DNA of 64,000 nucleotides from Burkholderia sp. BCC0322 (GTDB taxonomy: Bacteria; Pseudomonadota; Gammaproteobacteria; Burkholderiales; Burkholderiaceae): assembly GCF_902833045.1 (NCBI RefSeq), contig NZ_CADFDU010000003.1, positions 1 to 64,000 on the forward strand, in the 5' to 3' direction. How positions within the stretch are numbered: the first letter of the stretch is position 1; every line of letters starts with the position of its first letter. A program made the translations under genes and the position numbers. Below, in pieces: positions 14,838 to 24,276 of this stretch. Below the pieces are notes generated by a model, which saw nothing but the letters and a program-made list of their open reading frames with translations, made no database searches and was not told where the DNA came from.

Positions 14838-16670
14838 TCAGCGTGCGAAATCCGGCGTGCTCTGGATGAACGTGTTCAGCTTCGAGATGTTCACGCTGCC
14901 GAAGCCCGTCGTCGCGTCCCAGCCGGCCTTCGCCTTGTAGCCGTAGGTGCCGCTGCCGTTGTTGCCGGATGTGACGTCGTGCAGCAGGGCCGCGTTGCTC
15001 GGGAAGTACTTGTAGATGCTCGACGCGGGGAACCCGAGCGCATTGTTGTTCGCGGACTGCAGGCGCGCCCAGATGCCCGTGAAGATCGGCGCGGCGAGGC
15101 TCGTGCCGCCTTCGTTGTTCAGGTAGCCCGAGCCCCACAGCGTGTCGGAGGTCTGGCCGTTCACGACGAGAATCGCGCCGGTGCGCAGGTCCGCGTCGAA
15201 GCCGACGTCAGGCAGTGCGCGCTTGGTCGACCCGGTGAGGCTCGACGATTGCCACGACGGCGCGGCTTCGTACTTGCTGTACCCGCCACCCGTCGACCAC
15301 ACGGTCCCCGGCTGCCAGCTCGGATCGTTCCAGACGATCTCGCTGTTGTACGCGTTGTTCGACGTATTCGTGAACAGTGTCGTGCCGCCCACCGCGATTA
15401 CGTACGGCGACGTTGCCGGCTCGCTCACCGTGTAGGTCGAGCGCGACGGCGTACCGCTCGCGCATTCGTACGCGCCGTGATCGCCGGCGGATACCGAGAA
15501 GGTCTGCCCCTGTGCGATCGCCTGCTTGAAGATCGTGTCGTCGGTTGCCTGCGAGCCGGTGCTGTTCGCGGACGATTCGCACACGCCGAGCGACACGTTG
15601 ATCACCTTCGCGACGTTGTCGGTCACGGCCTTGTTGTACGCGGCGGTGATCGCCGTGAGCGTCATCGACGGTGCGACGTAGAACACGACCTGCTTCACGC
15701 TGCCGCCGGCCGCGCCGACGATCGACTGGCTGTCGAGGTTCCATTCGACGGTGCCGTCGGTGTCGGTGTACGAACTGCCGGACGGGCCCGTCTTCACGAT
15801 GCTGCTGCTGATCGAGCCGAGGCTGTTGTTTGCGGCGAACGTATTGAGGTCGCTCACCGTCTGCGACAGGTCGCCTTCGGAGATGATGCCGACGGTGGTC
15901 TGCGAGGCAGTCGGCGTACCGTCGCCGCCATAGAGCGACGAGAATTCGGTCGGGTTGTGCGGCACCGCCGATGCGCCGGCCGGAATCGTCAGGTTGCTGG
16001 TGTTGCCTTGCGGCCGGCTGCCCGCGCCCGTGTGCATCAACTCGACGTTCTGCAGGCCCAGCACGGCGCCCACGACGCCGCCGATCGCGTTCGGCACTTG
16101 CGCGGCGTCGGTATTCGCATAGACGCTGCGGCCGTTGTGCGTGAAGCGCTTGAGCGTCGTGCGGAACGCTGACTTGATGGTTGCCGCGGTGCCGGACGCG
16201 GATACCAGCAGGCGGTTCGGCGCGACCACGATGTTCACGAAGCCTGCCTTGCGCAGATGCGCGACGACCGACGCGACCTGCTGGTCGGTCGGCGCATATT
16301 GCGATGAGAACTGCGCCGGCGTGAGGAACTGCCTGTAGTGCGGCGAACCAGGCGTATGCAGGTCGTGCAGGTATTGGTCGAGTTGTGCTTCGTTGCGCAG
16401 GTTCAGCCCGAGCACGATGTCCACCGATTCGCCTGGCGCCATCTCGATTGCCGCCGCTGCAGCGGCGGCCGTGCTCGCGGCAGGCGCGCCGGCCGTACCG
16501 GCTTCGCTCTGCTGCACGAGCGGCAGGAAGCCCTTGGTGCGCGTTTCCGTCCAGCCGGCCGCAGGCGCGGCGTGGACGGTTGCCATGCCGAACGACGCGG
16601 CGGCGGCTGCGGCGAATGCGAGCTTGACGAGGCGAATGTGCTTTTGTTTCTTGTCTGCAACCTGATTCAT
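14838..16670 (-). CDS. S53-family serine-carboxyl (sedolisin) peptidase, pro-form
   Basis: A 610-aa secreted, acid-active peptidase precursor. It has a signal peptide (to about HAA at residue 35) and a pro-kumamolisin activation domain (~80-235; HYRQFLTPAQFSSQYAPTDQ). The S53 catalytic domain has Glu309 and Asp313 (EWNLD), Asp397 in SAGDHGAYEC as oxyanion aspartate, and Ser524 in GGTSLAAP. Calcium-site residues lie near the C-terminus (LHDVTSGNNG, then GWDATTGFGS). All catalytic residues are intact. Such enzymes are exported, self-cleave at low pH and degrade proteins outside the cell. It has its own terminator and appears monocistronic. A paralog with the same plan lies at 50325-52058, which argues against mistaking it for a core housekeeping protease. 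Confidence 0.9.
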   Translation of the reverse strand: MNQVADKKQKHIRLVKLAFAAAAAASFGMATVHAAPAAGWTETRTKGFLPLVQQSEAGTAGAPAASTAAAAAAAIEMAPGESVDIVLGLNLRNEAQLDQYLHDLHTPGSPHYRQFLTPAQFSSQYAPTDQQVASVVAHLRKAGFVNIVVAPNRLLVSASGTAATIKSAFRTTLKRFTHNGRSVYANTDAAQVPNAIGGVVGAVLGLQNVELMHTGAGSRPQGNTSNLTIPAGASAVPHNPTEFSSLYGGDGTPTASQTTVGIISEGDLSQTVSDLNTFAANNSLGSISSSIVKTGPSGSSYTDTDGTVEWNLDSQSIVGAAGGSVKQVVFYVAPSMTLTAITAAYNKAVTDNVAKVINVSLGVCESSANSTGSQATDDTIFKQAIAQGQTFSVSAGDHGAYECASGTPSRSTYTVSEPATSPYVIAVGGTTLFTNTSNNAYNSEIVWNDPSWQPGTVWSTGGGYSKYEAAPSWQSSSLTGSTKRALPDVGFDADLRTGAILVVNGQTSDTLWGSGYLNNEGGTSLAAPIFTGIWARLQSANNNALGFPASSIYKYFPSNAALLHDVTSGNNGSGTYGYKAKAGWDATTGFGSVNISKLNTFIQSTPDFAR

Positions 16671-17506
16671 TTGAATTACCCCTCCGGTTGAACATCGAAC
16701 AGCACGAACAACAACGGTCGACAGCGATGCGGGTCATGCACCGCCGATTTCTGCCGCATGCGTGCGGATGGCACGGACGCGACAGGGCCTTTCACCCGAT
16801 CCGGAAACGTGGTGTTTCTCCGGGGGTGAAATACGGAAAACGCGGTAACGGGAAGGCTGCGCCGCGATACGACGCAACTGCGCCGGACCTGGCGCGGGCG
16901 GGATGGCTAGAGCAACAGTTTCGGTGTCCTGCTCATTTGGTTCGATCCTTCGGCCCGCTGCCGGATGGCAGTCGTCCAATGAGATGCATCGGGATGTTGC
17001 ATGCGCCGGCGCGCGAACGATACAGCCGGCGGCGAGCACTGCGGTGCGGCGGAAGCGAAAAAACGTCGAGCGGAAGCGAGTGCGTAGTGAACAATTCGTC
17101 AGATTGCTTGCATCGGACGTTATCAAGAACGAAAGCGCGATGTCAAACTTTTTTTGATTATATGAAACTAAATTAAATCGAATAAGTGAAATGCTTTTGA
17201 AAAAATTGGCAGTATTTTGTAATGTTCGACGCCAACAAAGAAAGTAATGGCGAATTCGATTTGCCGATCGTTTCCGGTTCGACGCGTAATGGGCGCAACT
17301 GGCCGATCGGGTTCGAGCCGTGACTCGAATCGCCGGGGCGCGCCTTTCTTCGCCGGGTACGGAATCGAGCAGCCCGATCCAGGGCGGATCGCTTTCTACC
17401 GGCGGCTCGACGAGTTTTTTTTGATTCTGCGAGGTGTCGAGGGCGACGTAAGAGATCGCTTCCCTGTCACCCTGCGTTATCTGAAACAAGCAGGAATCCT
17501 GCTTTT
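16671..17506. other. Long gene-free interval with AT-rich core
   Basis: I find no protein-like frame in these 836 bases. The part nearest the peptidase gene holds its leader. At about 17145-17225 the sequence becomes very AT-rich for this genome (runs such as TTTTTTT and AAACTAAATTAAATCG). That patch is a good place for strong promoters or a xenogeneic-silencing protein site. No RNA gene or clear terminator was recognised. Confidence 0.5.
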
Positions 17507-18118
17507 CTACTGCCTCGCACCTGCATGCCGCAGCGCGTCCACGGCTTCCGTGTTGTCGTGCGACTGCGCGAGCTGCAGCAGCGACTGGCCGCGCCGATCG
17601 ACATGATTCGGATTCGCGCCACGCGCGACGAGGACCGGAATCAGGTCGAATCGATTGAACAACGTGGCGAATCCCAGCGCGGTTTCCCCGGCGCCGTTCG
17701 TCTGGTCGATCGGGCAATGCGTGTCGATCAGGCGCCGCGCGATGTCGGGTTCGTTCTTGAAGAGGGCACCCATCAGCGCCGTGTTGCCGTGACGGTCGCC
17801 GGCACATGCGTTTGCGCCGGCCGACAGCAGATAGTCGAGTGCGGCCGGTTGGCCGTCATAGGACGCGAGTATCACGGCCGTAAAGCCGCGGCTGTCGGTG
17901 GCGTCGACTGGATAGCCGGCGTCGTGCAATGCACGCAGGATGTCGACGCGTCCGACGCGGGCGGCATCGAACCAGTCGCTGTCGTAGCGGCGCAGCGCGG
18001 CAGGATCGGCCGGCGAATAAGCCGGCCGGTCGGGAAGGTGCGCACAACCGGCGATCGCGGCCAGCACGAGGGCCGTTGTGGTCGAGCGGATCGCGTGGGT
18101 CAGCCGTTTGGATTGCAT
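17507..18118 (-). CDS. Ankyrin-repeat lipoprotein (AnkB-like)
   Basis: A 203-aa periplasmic lipoprotein. The signal ends in AAIAGCAH with Cys25 lipidated, followed by about four ankyrin repeats (SRGFTAVILASYDGQPAALD, then LLSAGANACAGDRHGNTALM, GAGETALGFATLFNRFD and a final RRGQSLLQLAQSHDN). It lies 77 bases downstream of katB on the same strand. In Pseudomonas an ankyrin protein (AnkB) encoded next to katB is needed for full periplasmic catalase activity, so the same partnership is likely here. The linkage is established for the relative; its function in this organism is inferred from context. Confidence 0.85.
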   Translation of the reverse strand: MQSKRLTHAIRSTTTALVLAAIAGCAHLPDRPAYSPADPAALRRYDSDWFDAARVGRVDILRALHDAGYPVDATDSRGFTAVILASYDGQPAALDYLLSAGANACAGDRHGNTALMGALFKNEPDIARRLIDTHCPIDQTNGAGETALGFATLFNRFDLIPVLVARGANPNHVDRRGQSLLQLAQSHDNTEAVDALRHAGARQ

Positions 18119-18143
18119 GGGAATGTCCTGATGTGTGGGGCAG

Positions 18144-18176
18144 GTCGACGTGCGCGGCGCAACCCCGCACGTCGAC
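18144..18176 (-). promoter_or_regulatory. Perfect intercistronic hairpin between katB and ankB-like gene
   Basis: GTCGACGTGCG (18144-18154) and CGCACGTCGAC (18166-18176) form an 11-bp perfect stem with an 11-base loop. There is no T run, so full termination is unlikely; partial attenuation or mRNA-end protection that sets the katB:ankB ratio is more plausible. Confidence 0.5.
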
Positions 18177-18195
18177 GGCGACCGCAGCCGCGGGA

Positions 18196-19731
18196 TCAGT
18201 TCTCGCTCAGCTTCGACGCGAGCGATTGCACTTGCCGGACGTCGGCATGAACGGCCTGCGCGAGACGCGTGCCGTAGTCGGCATCGGCCTTGTAGAAGTA
18301 CGACAGCATCGCGTACTGGTTGTGAGCGTTCGTCACCTTGCCGAGATCGCCGGACAGCGCAGTGATCAGGTCGTCCCTGTCCTGCTGCGACAGGCTGCGG
18401 TAGTACTCGCCCGCCTGACGGAACCGCAGCTTCTTGTGGATCGCTTCCTGCTGAGTCGTTCCGCCGAGCGTCATGCGCACGGACTTGTACTGCGGGTCCG
18501 GCGCGAGTTCATGCAGCGTCGACGGTTCGTAGTTCACCTCGCCCTTGCGGTCGCCGGCGTTCATCTTCCCGTCCTGGTTGTTGTTGACCACCGGCACGGC
18601 GGGCCGGTTGATCGGCAGGTCCATGTAGTTCGCGCCGAGCCGGTACATCTGCGTGTCGGCGTACGCGAACAGGCGGTCCTGCAGCATCCGGTCTTCGGAC
18701 GGCTCGATGCCCGGCACGAGTCGCGACGGCGCGAATGCCGATTCCTCGGTCGACTGGAAGTAGTTGTCGGGCACGCGGTTCAGCGTCATCGTGCCGATCT
18801 TGCGCTCGGGGACGCCGGTCCAGACCTTCGTGTCGTCCAGCGCATCGAAGTCGAACCGGTTCAGGTCCTGCGGCGCGAGCACCTGCACGTACAGATCCCA
18901 CTTCGGGAAGTCGCCTTGCTTCAGCGCGCCGTACAGGTCGTTCGTCATCATGTTCCAGTCGCGCCCGATCGATGCGTCGATGTCTTGCGGACGCAGGCCG
19001 TGCACGCCTTGCTGGCTTTTCCAGTGGAACTTCACGTAGTGCACGTCGCCTTGCGCATTGACGAACTTGAACGCGTGCACCGCGAAGCCGTCCATGTGAC
19101 GGTATGAATCGGGCATGCCCGCATTCGTGTACAGCATCGTCAGCATGTTCGTCGCTTCGGGGGTGTTCGCGAAGAAGTCGAATGCGAGGTTCGGATCCTG
19201 TACGCCGGTTACGGCGCTCGGCTTGTTCGCGTGAACGAAGTCGGGGAACTTGATGCCGTCGCGAATGAAGAACACCGGCCAGTTGATGCCGACCATGTCC
19301 CAGTTGCCCTGTTGCGTATAGAACTTCACCGCGAAGCCGCGCGGATCGCGCGCCTGTTCGGGCGAGCCGCGATAGCCCATCACGGTGGAGAAGCGGACGA
19401 ACACGGGCGTGCGGGTGCCTGGCGTGAAGACCTTCGCTTTCGTCAGGTTCGAGATGTCGGCGCTCGGCACGAATTCGCCGAATGCGCCGGTGCCGCGTGC
19501 ATGCACGACTCGTTCCGGAATGCGTTCGCGATCGAAGCGCTGCAGTTTCTCGATGAGTGCGGAGTCTTGCAGGAGCACGGGGCCGGCAGGGCCGGCCGTC
19601 TGCGAATTCTCGTTGTCGCCGACGGGGGCGCCGGTGTCTCGAGTGAGCTCGGCGGCATGGGGGGACGCGGAAAGTGCAACGCAGAGCGCGGCGACTGCGT
19701 GTCTCAGCACGCGATTGGAGGATGAGGACAT
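18196..19731 (-). CDS. katB: Periplasmic clade catalase KatB
   Basis: A 511-aa monofunctional heme catalase that converts hydrogen peroxide to water and oxygen. It has a signal peptide (residues 1-27, ending HAA), which places it in the periplasm. Catalytic His77 (VVHARGTGAFGEF), Asn150 (MVGINWPVFFIRD) and proximal heme ligand Tyr357 (RLFAYADTQ) are all present, as is the substrate-channel segment FVRFSTVMGYRGSPEQARDP. The length fits small-subunit catalases. A Shine-Dalgarno AAGGAG precedes the ATG. It forms an operon with the ankyrin lipoprotein. Peroxide regulation is expected, but I could not confirm an OxyR site upstream. Confidence 0.93.
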   Translation of the reverse strand: MSSSSNRVLRHAVAALCVALSASPHAAELTRDTGAPVGDNENSQTAGPAGPVLLQDSALIEKLQRFDRERIPERVVHARGTGAFGEFVPSADISNLTKAKVFTPGTRTPVFVRFSTVMGYRGSPEQARDPRGFAVKFYTQQGNWDMVGINWPVFFIRDGIKFPDFVHANKPSAVTGVQDPNLAFDFFANTPEATNMLTMLYTNAGMPDSYRHMDGFAVHAFKFVNAQGDVHYVKFHWKSQQGVHGLRPQDIDASIGRDWNMMTNDLYGALKQGDFPKWDLYVQVLAPQDLNRFDFDALDDTKVWTGVPERKIGTMTLNRVPDNYFQSTEESAFAPSRLVPGIEPSEDRMLQDRLFAYADTQMYRLGANYMDLPINRPAVPVVNNNQDGKMNAGDRKGEVNYEPSTLHELAPDPQYKSVRMTLGGTTQQEAIHKKLRFRQAGEYYRSLSQQDRDDLITALSGDLGKVTNAHNQYAMLSYFYKADADYGTRLAQAVHADVRQVQSLASKLSEN

Positions 19732-20058
19732 GACGATGGAACTCCTTGAATCCGATCGGTGGTGGGGAAGCCGACTGAATTAGAAGAGATCGTCAGACGA
19801 TTGGCTAATTGATATTCGATATGTTTCCGATAGCGGCATCGCCGATGCGGCGTGAGCGCGGTTGTCATCGGCGCAGACCGCGAATATTGTTGCGCGCGCA
19901 ATGAGTTGTTGCATTGCGTACGATGAAGCGACACGCGAGCGTCGAGCGCGGGCGATTGAACGTGCGATGCCTTGCGTGGAGGTTGCGATCGGCCTTTCAA
20001 GCATCGGCGCCGCGGCGGCCTCGACCAACCCGGCCGTGCGGCGCCGATCAATTTGCCT
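19732..20058. other. katB promoter region
   Basis: 327 bases between katB and the outer-membrane efflux gene, both read leftward. The AT-richer half near 19790-19930 should carry the katB promoter. No gene and no clear terminator were found. Confidence 0.5.
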
Positions 20059-21546
20059 TCAACTTGCGCCCGCCTGCCACCCGAGCCCGAGGTTCTTCTG
20101 CAGCGACACATAGTCCTTGATCAGTTCGGCCTGCCCGGCGATCACGTTCTGCTGTGCGGACAACGCCTCGCGTTGCGTATCGAGCAGGTCGATCAGCGAT
20201 GCGACACCTGCGCGATAGCGCTCGTCCATCAACGATCGGGAATGCACGGCCGACGTCTGCACCTTGGTGAGCGCAACGACGTGTTCGCGCTGGTGCCCGT
20301 AGCGCTGCAATGCCGTGTTGGCATCCTGCAAGGCACCGAGTACCACCTTCTGATAATTCGCCTCCGCTTCGTCGCGCGATGCTTCGGCCGCGCGCACCGC
20401 ACCGCGCGTGCGCCCGAAGTCGAGAATATTCCATTGCAGATACGGCGCGCCGACCCAGGTGAAGTTCTGCTTGCGGAACAGGTGGCCCGGGTCGGTCGCG
20501 CTGAAACCGAGATCGCCGAGCAGCGTCACCTTCGGGAAGTAATCGGCGACATGCTCGCCGATCTGCGCGTTGCTCGATGCGAGCCGGCGTTCGGCCGCGC
20601 GAATGTCGGGGCGCCGTTTCAGCAGCGTGGCCGGATCGCCGATCGCGACGCTGCCGGGTAGCGTCGGCAGCGGGGCATCCGGTGTCGACAGCGTTGCATC
20701 GAGCGCACCGGGCGCGCGGCCCGTCAGGATCGCGAGCCGGTCGAGCGATTCCGTCACCTGCGCGTCGAGCGGGATCAAAGACGCACGCGTGTTTTCGACC
20801 TGTGTCGTCAGGCGTTCAATGTCGACATCCGCGGCAACGCCGCGCGCGCGGCGCTGCTGCGTGAGGTCGAGCATCTGCTGCTGCAACTCGGCAGTGCGCC
20901 GCGACAGCGCGAGCCGCTGCTGCTGATCGCGCAGGTCGATGTACGCGTTCGCGACCTCGGCCGTGATCGACACTTGCGTATCGGCGAGGTCGGCGTCGAC
21001 CGCTTCCGCCTGTGCGGACGCGGCTTCGACTGCGCGACGGGTGCCGCCGAACAGGTCGATTTCCCAGGTTGCGTCGAAGCCTGCCGAATAGAGCTGCAGC
21101 GGGCCCGAGCCGCCTGGCAACGGCGATGTTGCGCCCGACTGGCTCGAGCCGCTCGACGGCAGCAGCGAACCGAGTGCGCTGACGTCAGGCTCGCGCATGC
21201 GGATGGCGGCGACGGTGGCCGACGTTTTCGGCAACTGCGCCGCGCGCTGTTGCGAGAGCTGCGCGCGCGACGCGCGCAAGCGCGCCTGCGCGGCGTGCAG
21301 ATCGGGGTTGTACGCGAGCGCGGCGGTGATCAGGTCGTCGAGCTGGCGATCGTCGAGCGTGTGCCACCACGCGCTCGGCGCGGGCGCAGTGGTGTCGATG
21401 CCGGAGGCCGGCGCGCGAACGAAGGTCGGCGCATCCGGTGCGGCGGGCGCGCCGCGGTAGTCGGGGCCGACCGTGCAGCCGGCAAGCAGGCACGCGGCCG
21501 CGCACAGCGTGAGCGCAGGGCGGTGGGGCAGGGAGAAGGGTTTCAT
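20059..21546 (-). CDS. NodT-family outer-membrane efflux lipoprotein
   Basis: A 495-aa TolC/OprM-type channel subunit. It has a lipoprotein signal (AACLLAGCTVGPDY, Cys24). Two repeated coiled-coil/beta-barrel halves are visible, each with the family pattern: WWHTLDDRQLDDLITAALAY then NPDLHAAQARLRASRAQL, and LLKRRPDIRAAERRLASSNA then QIGEHVADYFPKVTLLGDLG. It trimerises to form the outer-membrane duct. It is the last gene of a three-gene efflux operon, 13 bases after the EmrB-like permease gene. Confidence 0.9.
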   Translation of the reverse strand: MKPFSLPHRPALTLCAAACLLAGCTVGPDYRGAPAAPDAPTFVRAPASGIDTTAPAPSAWWHTLDDRQLDDLITAALAYNPDLHAAQARLRASRAQLSQQRAAQLPKTSATVAAIRMREPDVSALGSLLPSSGSSQSGATSPLPGGSGPLQLYSAGFDATWEIDLFGGTRRAVEAASAQAEAVDADLADTQVSITAEVANAYIDLRDQQQRLALSRRTAELQQQMLDLTQQRRARGVAADVDIERLTTQVENTRASLIPLDAQVTESLDRLAILTGRAPGALDATLSTPDAPLPTLPGSVAIGDPATLLKRRPDIRAAERRLASSNAQIGEHVADYFPKVTLLGDLGFSATDPGHLFRKQNFTWVGAPYLQWNILDFGRTRGAVRAAEASRDEAEANYQKVVLGALQDANTALQRYGHQREHVVALTKVQTSAVHSRSLMDERYRAGVASLIDLLDTQREALSAQQNVIAGQAELIKDYVSLQKNLGLGWQAGAS

Positions 21547-21559
21547 CGCGTAAGACGGT

Positions 21560-23146
21560 TCAGTGGCCGGACGACATCGGCTGCGGCCCGCGCGGCGTTC
21601 TCAGCAGCAGCGCGAGCGGCACGCAGGCGAGCAGTGCGAGGCCCAGCAGATAAAAGGTTTCGGAATAGGTCATCACGACCGCCTGGATCTGGATCTGCTG
21701 CGCCAGCTGTCCGAGCGCGCGCATGTTCGAATACGCGAGGTCGCCGGTGTGGGAGAACCAGTTGGCCGCGTAGGCCGACAGCCGGTCCTGCCCGATCAGC
21801 GAGTTCGCCGTCACCGATTCGCGCAGCGCGGCCGTGTGGAAAGTCGTGCGCCGGTCGATCACGGTGCCGATGATCGCGAGCCCGATCGAGCCGCCGAGAT
21901 TGCGCGCCATGTTGTAGAGTCCGGCCGCATCGCCCGAGTCTTCGCGTGCGACGGCCGCCATCGATGCCTGGTTGAGCGGCATCATCGCGAGCATCTGCGC
22001 GACGCCGCGGATCAGTTGCGACCAGACGAAGTCGTGGCCGACGCTCTGCGCGGTCAGGCTGATGTCGAGCATGCAGCTCAGGCAGAACAGCAGCAGCCCC
22101 GAGATCACGAGGATGCGGAAATCGACCTTGCCGAGCAGGCGCGGCAGGATCGGCATCACGAGAAAGGCGGGCAGCCCCGACAGCAGCATGATCGCGCCTG
22201 CCTGTTCCGCGTTGTAGCCGGCGACGATCGCGAGGAACTGCGGCAGCAGGTAGGACACGCCATACAGCCCGGCGCCGACCGCTGACACGATCACGATCAC
22301 GCTCGCATAGCGCGGGTTGCGCATCAGCGACAGCCGCACGATCGGCCGCTTCGCATGGATCTGCGACAACGCGATCAGGATCATCCCGGCGAACGACACG
22401 ATGCTCAGCGTGACGATCATCTGCGATTCGAACCAGCGTTCGCGCTGGCCTTCCTCGAGCACGACGGTCAGCGAGCTCAGCCCGATCGCGAGGCCGAAGA
22501 TTCCGAGCCAGTCCGCGTTCAGGAATGCGTGCCATTGCGGGCGGTCCGACGGCAGCCCGAATATCAGCAGCGCCATCAGCAGCAGGCACACCGGCAGGTT
22601 CAGGAAGAAGCACCAGCTCCAGTTCACGTTTTCCGCGAGCCAGCCGCCGAGTACGGGGCCGAACAGCGGCCCGAGCAGCACGATCAGGCCGAACAGCGTC
22701 ATGCCGACCGGTAGCTGCGACAGCGGCAGCCGCGTGCGGATGATGGTCTGCGCGGTCGGGATCAACGCGCCGCCGGTGAAGCCCTGGCCGATCCGGCCGG
22801 CGATCATCATCGGCAGCGAATGCGACCAGCCGCACATCATCGAGAACGCGATGAACAGCGCGGAGTTCGTCAGCAGGAAATTACGCAGCCCGAACACGCG
22901 CGTGAGCCATGCGGCGAGCGGGATCATCACGATCTCCGACATCAGGTAGCCGGTCGAGATCCACGTGCCCTCGGTGCCGGTCGCGCCGATTTCGCCCTGG
23001 ATCTGCGGCAGCGCGGAGTTCGTGATCGAGATGTCGAGCGTCGCCATCAGCGCGCCGAGCGCGCCGGCCGCGACCGCGATCCAGTCGGTCACGCTCGCGC
23101 GGCCTTCGTGCGGCGGCATGGGCATCGTGGCGGACGGTTCAGCCAT
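21560..23146 (-). CDS. emrB: EmrB/QacA-type DHA2 multidrug MFS permease
   Basis: A 528-aa proton antiporter with 14 predicted membrane helices. DHA2 signatures are present: LDISITNSALPQIQGEIG in helix 1, the loop 2-3 motif LAAWLTRVFGLRN, and motif C at IVLLGPLFGPVLGGWL. It works with the periplasmic adaptor encoded immediately upstream (8-base overlap) and the NodT channel downstream to export hydrophobic drugs or metabolites across both membranes. The divergent TetR gene is the probable regulator. Confidence 0.9.
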   Translation of the reverse strand: MAEPSATMPMPPHEGRASVTDWIAVAAGALGALMATLDISITNSALPQIQGEIGATGTEGTWISTGYLMSEIVMIPLAAWLTRVFGLRNFLLTNSALFIAFSMMCGWSHSLPMMIAGRIGQGFTGGALIPTAQTIIRTRLPLSQLPVGMTLFGLIVLLGPLFGPVLGGWLAENVNWSWCFFLNLPVCLLLMALLIFGLPSDRPQWHAFLNADWLGIFGLAIGLSSLTVVLEEGQRERWFESQMIVTLSIVSFAGMILIALSQIHAKRPIVRLSLMRNPRYASVIVIVSAVGAGLYGVSYLLPQFLAIVAGYNAEQAGAIMLLSGLPAFLVMPILPRLLGKVDFRILVISGLLLFCLSCMLDISLTAQSVGHDFVWSQLIRGVAQMLAMMPLNQASMAAVAREDSGDAAGLYNMARNLGGSIGLAIIGTVIDRRTTFHTAALRESVTANSLIGQDRLSAYAANWFSHTGDLAYSNMRALGQLAQQIQIQAVVMTYSETFYLLGLALLACVPLALLLRTPRGPQPMSSGH

Positions 23147-24260
23147 GATGCGTCTCGTCGCGAGTCGAGCGTGTATCGACGTCGACCGTCACCGACAGCC
23201 CCGGCAGCAGCATGCGCTGCGCGCGGGCGTTCGCGGCGAGGCGGATGCGCACCGGCACGCGCTGGACGATCTTCGTGAAGTTGCCGGTCGCGTTCTCGGG
23301 CGGCAGCAGCGCGAACTGCGCGCCCGTGCCGGGTGCGAAGCTGTCGACGACGCCCGACAGCGCGCCGTCCGGCAGCGCGTCGACGTGCAATTCGACGGGC
23401 TGGCCGATGCGCATGTTGCCGATCTGCGTTTCCTTGAAGTTCGCGACGAGGTAGATCGCGTCGACGGGCACGACGGTCAGCAGGCGCGTGCCGGGCTGCA
23501 CGTATTGACCGACGCGCACCGTGCGATCGCCGACGCGGCCGTCGAGCGTGCTGCGCACGATCGTGTTGTCGAGATCAAGCTGCGCCTGCGCGGCGCTGGC
23601 CTGCGCGGCCTCGAGCTGCGCGCGCGCCTGCTGGAGCTGCGCGGTGGTCGACGCGATCTGCGTACGCGCGGCAGCGATCGACGCATTGTTCGCGGCGAGC
23701 GTCGCGGCGGCCTGGTCGCGCGTGCTCTTCAGGTCGGCGACGCGTTCGTGCGTTTCCGCACCGGTCGCCGCGAGCGGCGCATAGCGCAAGTATTCGTCGC
23801 TGGCGTGCTGCGCATTGATGCGCGACACCTTCGCCTGCGCATCGGCCTGCTCGAGATTCGCCTGCTGCTGGCTGATGTCGGCTTCGGCGCGTGCGATATC
23901 CGCGCGGCGCGCGTCGACGGTCGCAAGCGATTGCGCGAGCGCGACCTGGTACTGGCGGACGTCGAGCCGCACGAGCGGATCGCCGGCCTTCACGGCCTGG
24001 TTGTCGCGCACGTACACGTCGGTCACGTAGCCGGCAACCTTCGGCGCGGCGGTCATGCTGTCCGCCTGCAAGTACGCGTCGTTGGTGCTTTCGATGAAGC
24101 GGCCGACGGTCCACCATCGGCCGAGCCAGACGGCGCCGCCGATGGCCGCCAGCACGGCGGCGACGAGCAGGACGCGCCGCTTCAAGCTGTTGCCGTTTCG
24201 TGGGGTTGTTCCGTTTTCCTGACGATTTGCTTTCTGTGGCGAGTCTTGCAGCGTCGACAT
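23139..24260 (-). CDS. emrA: EmrA/HlyD-type membrane fusion protein
   Basis: A 373-aa adaptor with one N-terminal transmembrane helix (~28-48; VLLVAAVLAAIGGAVWLG). A biotinyl-lipoyl half-motif (YLQADSMTAAPKVAGYVTDV, then NQAVKAGDPLVRLD) is followed by a long alpha-hairpin coiled coil (~95-210) and the second lipoyl half (LDNTIVRSTLDGRVGDRTVR). A beta-barrel domain closes it. This order is standard for EmrA. It is the first gene of the emrA-emrB-oprM-like operon and overlaps emrB by eight bases, indicating coupled translation. Confidence 0.9.
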   Translation of the reverse strand: MSTLQDSPQKANRQENGTTPRNGNSLKRRVLLVAAVLAAIGGAVWLGRWWTVGRFIESTNDAYLQADSMTAAPKVAGYVTDVYVRDNQAVKAGDPLVRLDVRQYQVALAQSLATVDARRADIARAEADISQQQANLEQADAQAKVSRINAQHASDEYLRYAPLAATGAETHERVADLKSTRDQAAATLAANNASIAAARTQIASTTAQLQQARAQLEAAQASAAQAQLDLDNTIVRSTLDGRVGDRTVRVGQYVQPGTRLLTVVPVDAIYLVANFKETQIGNMRIGQPVELHVDALPDGALSGVVDSFAPGTGAQFALLPPENATGNFTKIVQRVPVRIRLAANARAQRMLLPGLSVTVDVDTRSTRDETHHG

Positions 24261-24276
24261 GCGGGCGTCAAATTTA

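Noticed and set aside
14670-16172. 500-codon plus-strand frame over the S53 peptidase
   Set aside because: Antisense to a gene with intact catalytic motifs; composition is Arg/Ala/Val only.
19732-19900. OxyR box upstream of katB
   Set aside because: Only scattered ATAT/CTAT tetramers; spacing does not fit the four-element OxyR pattern.
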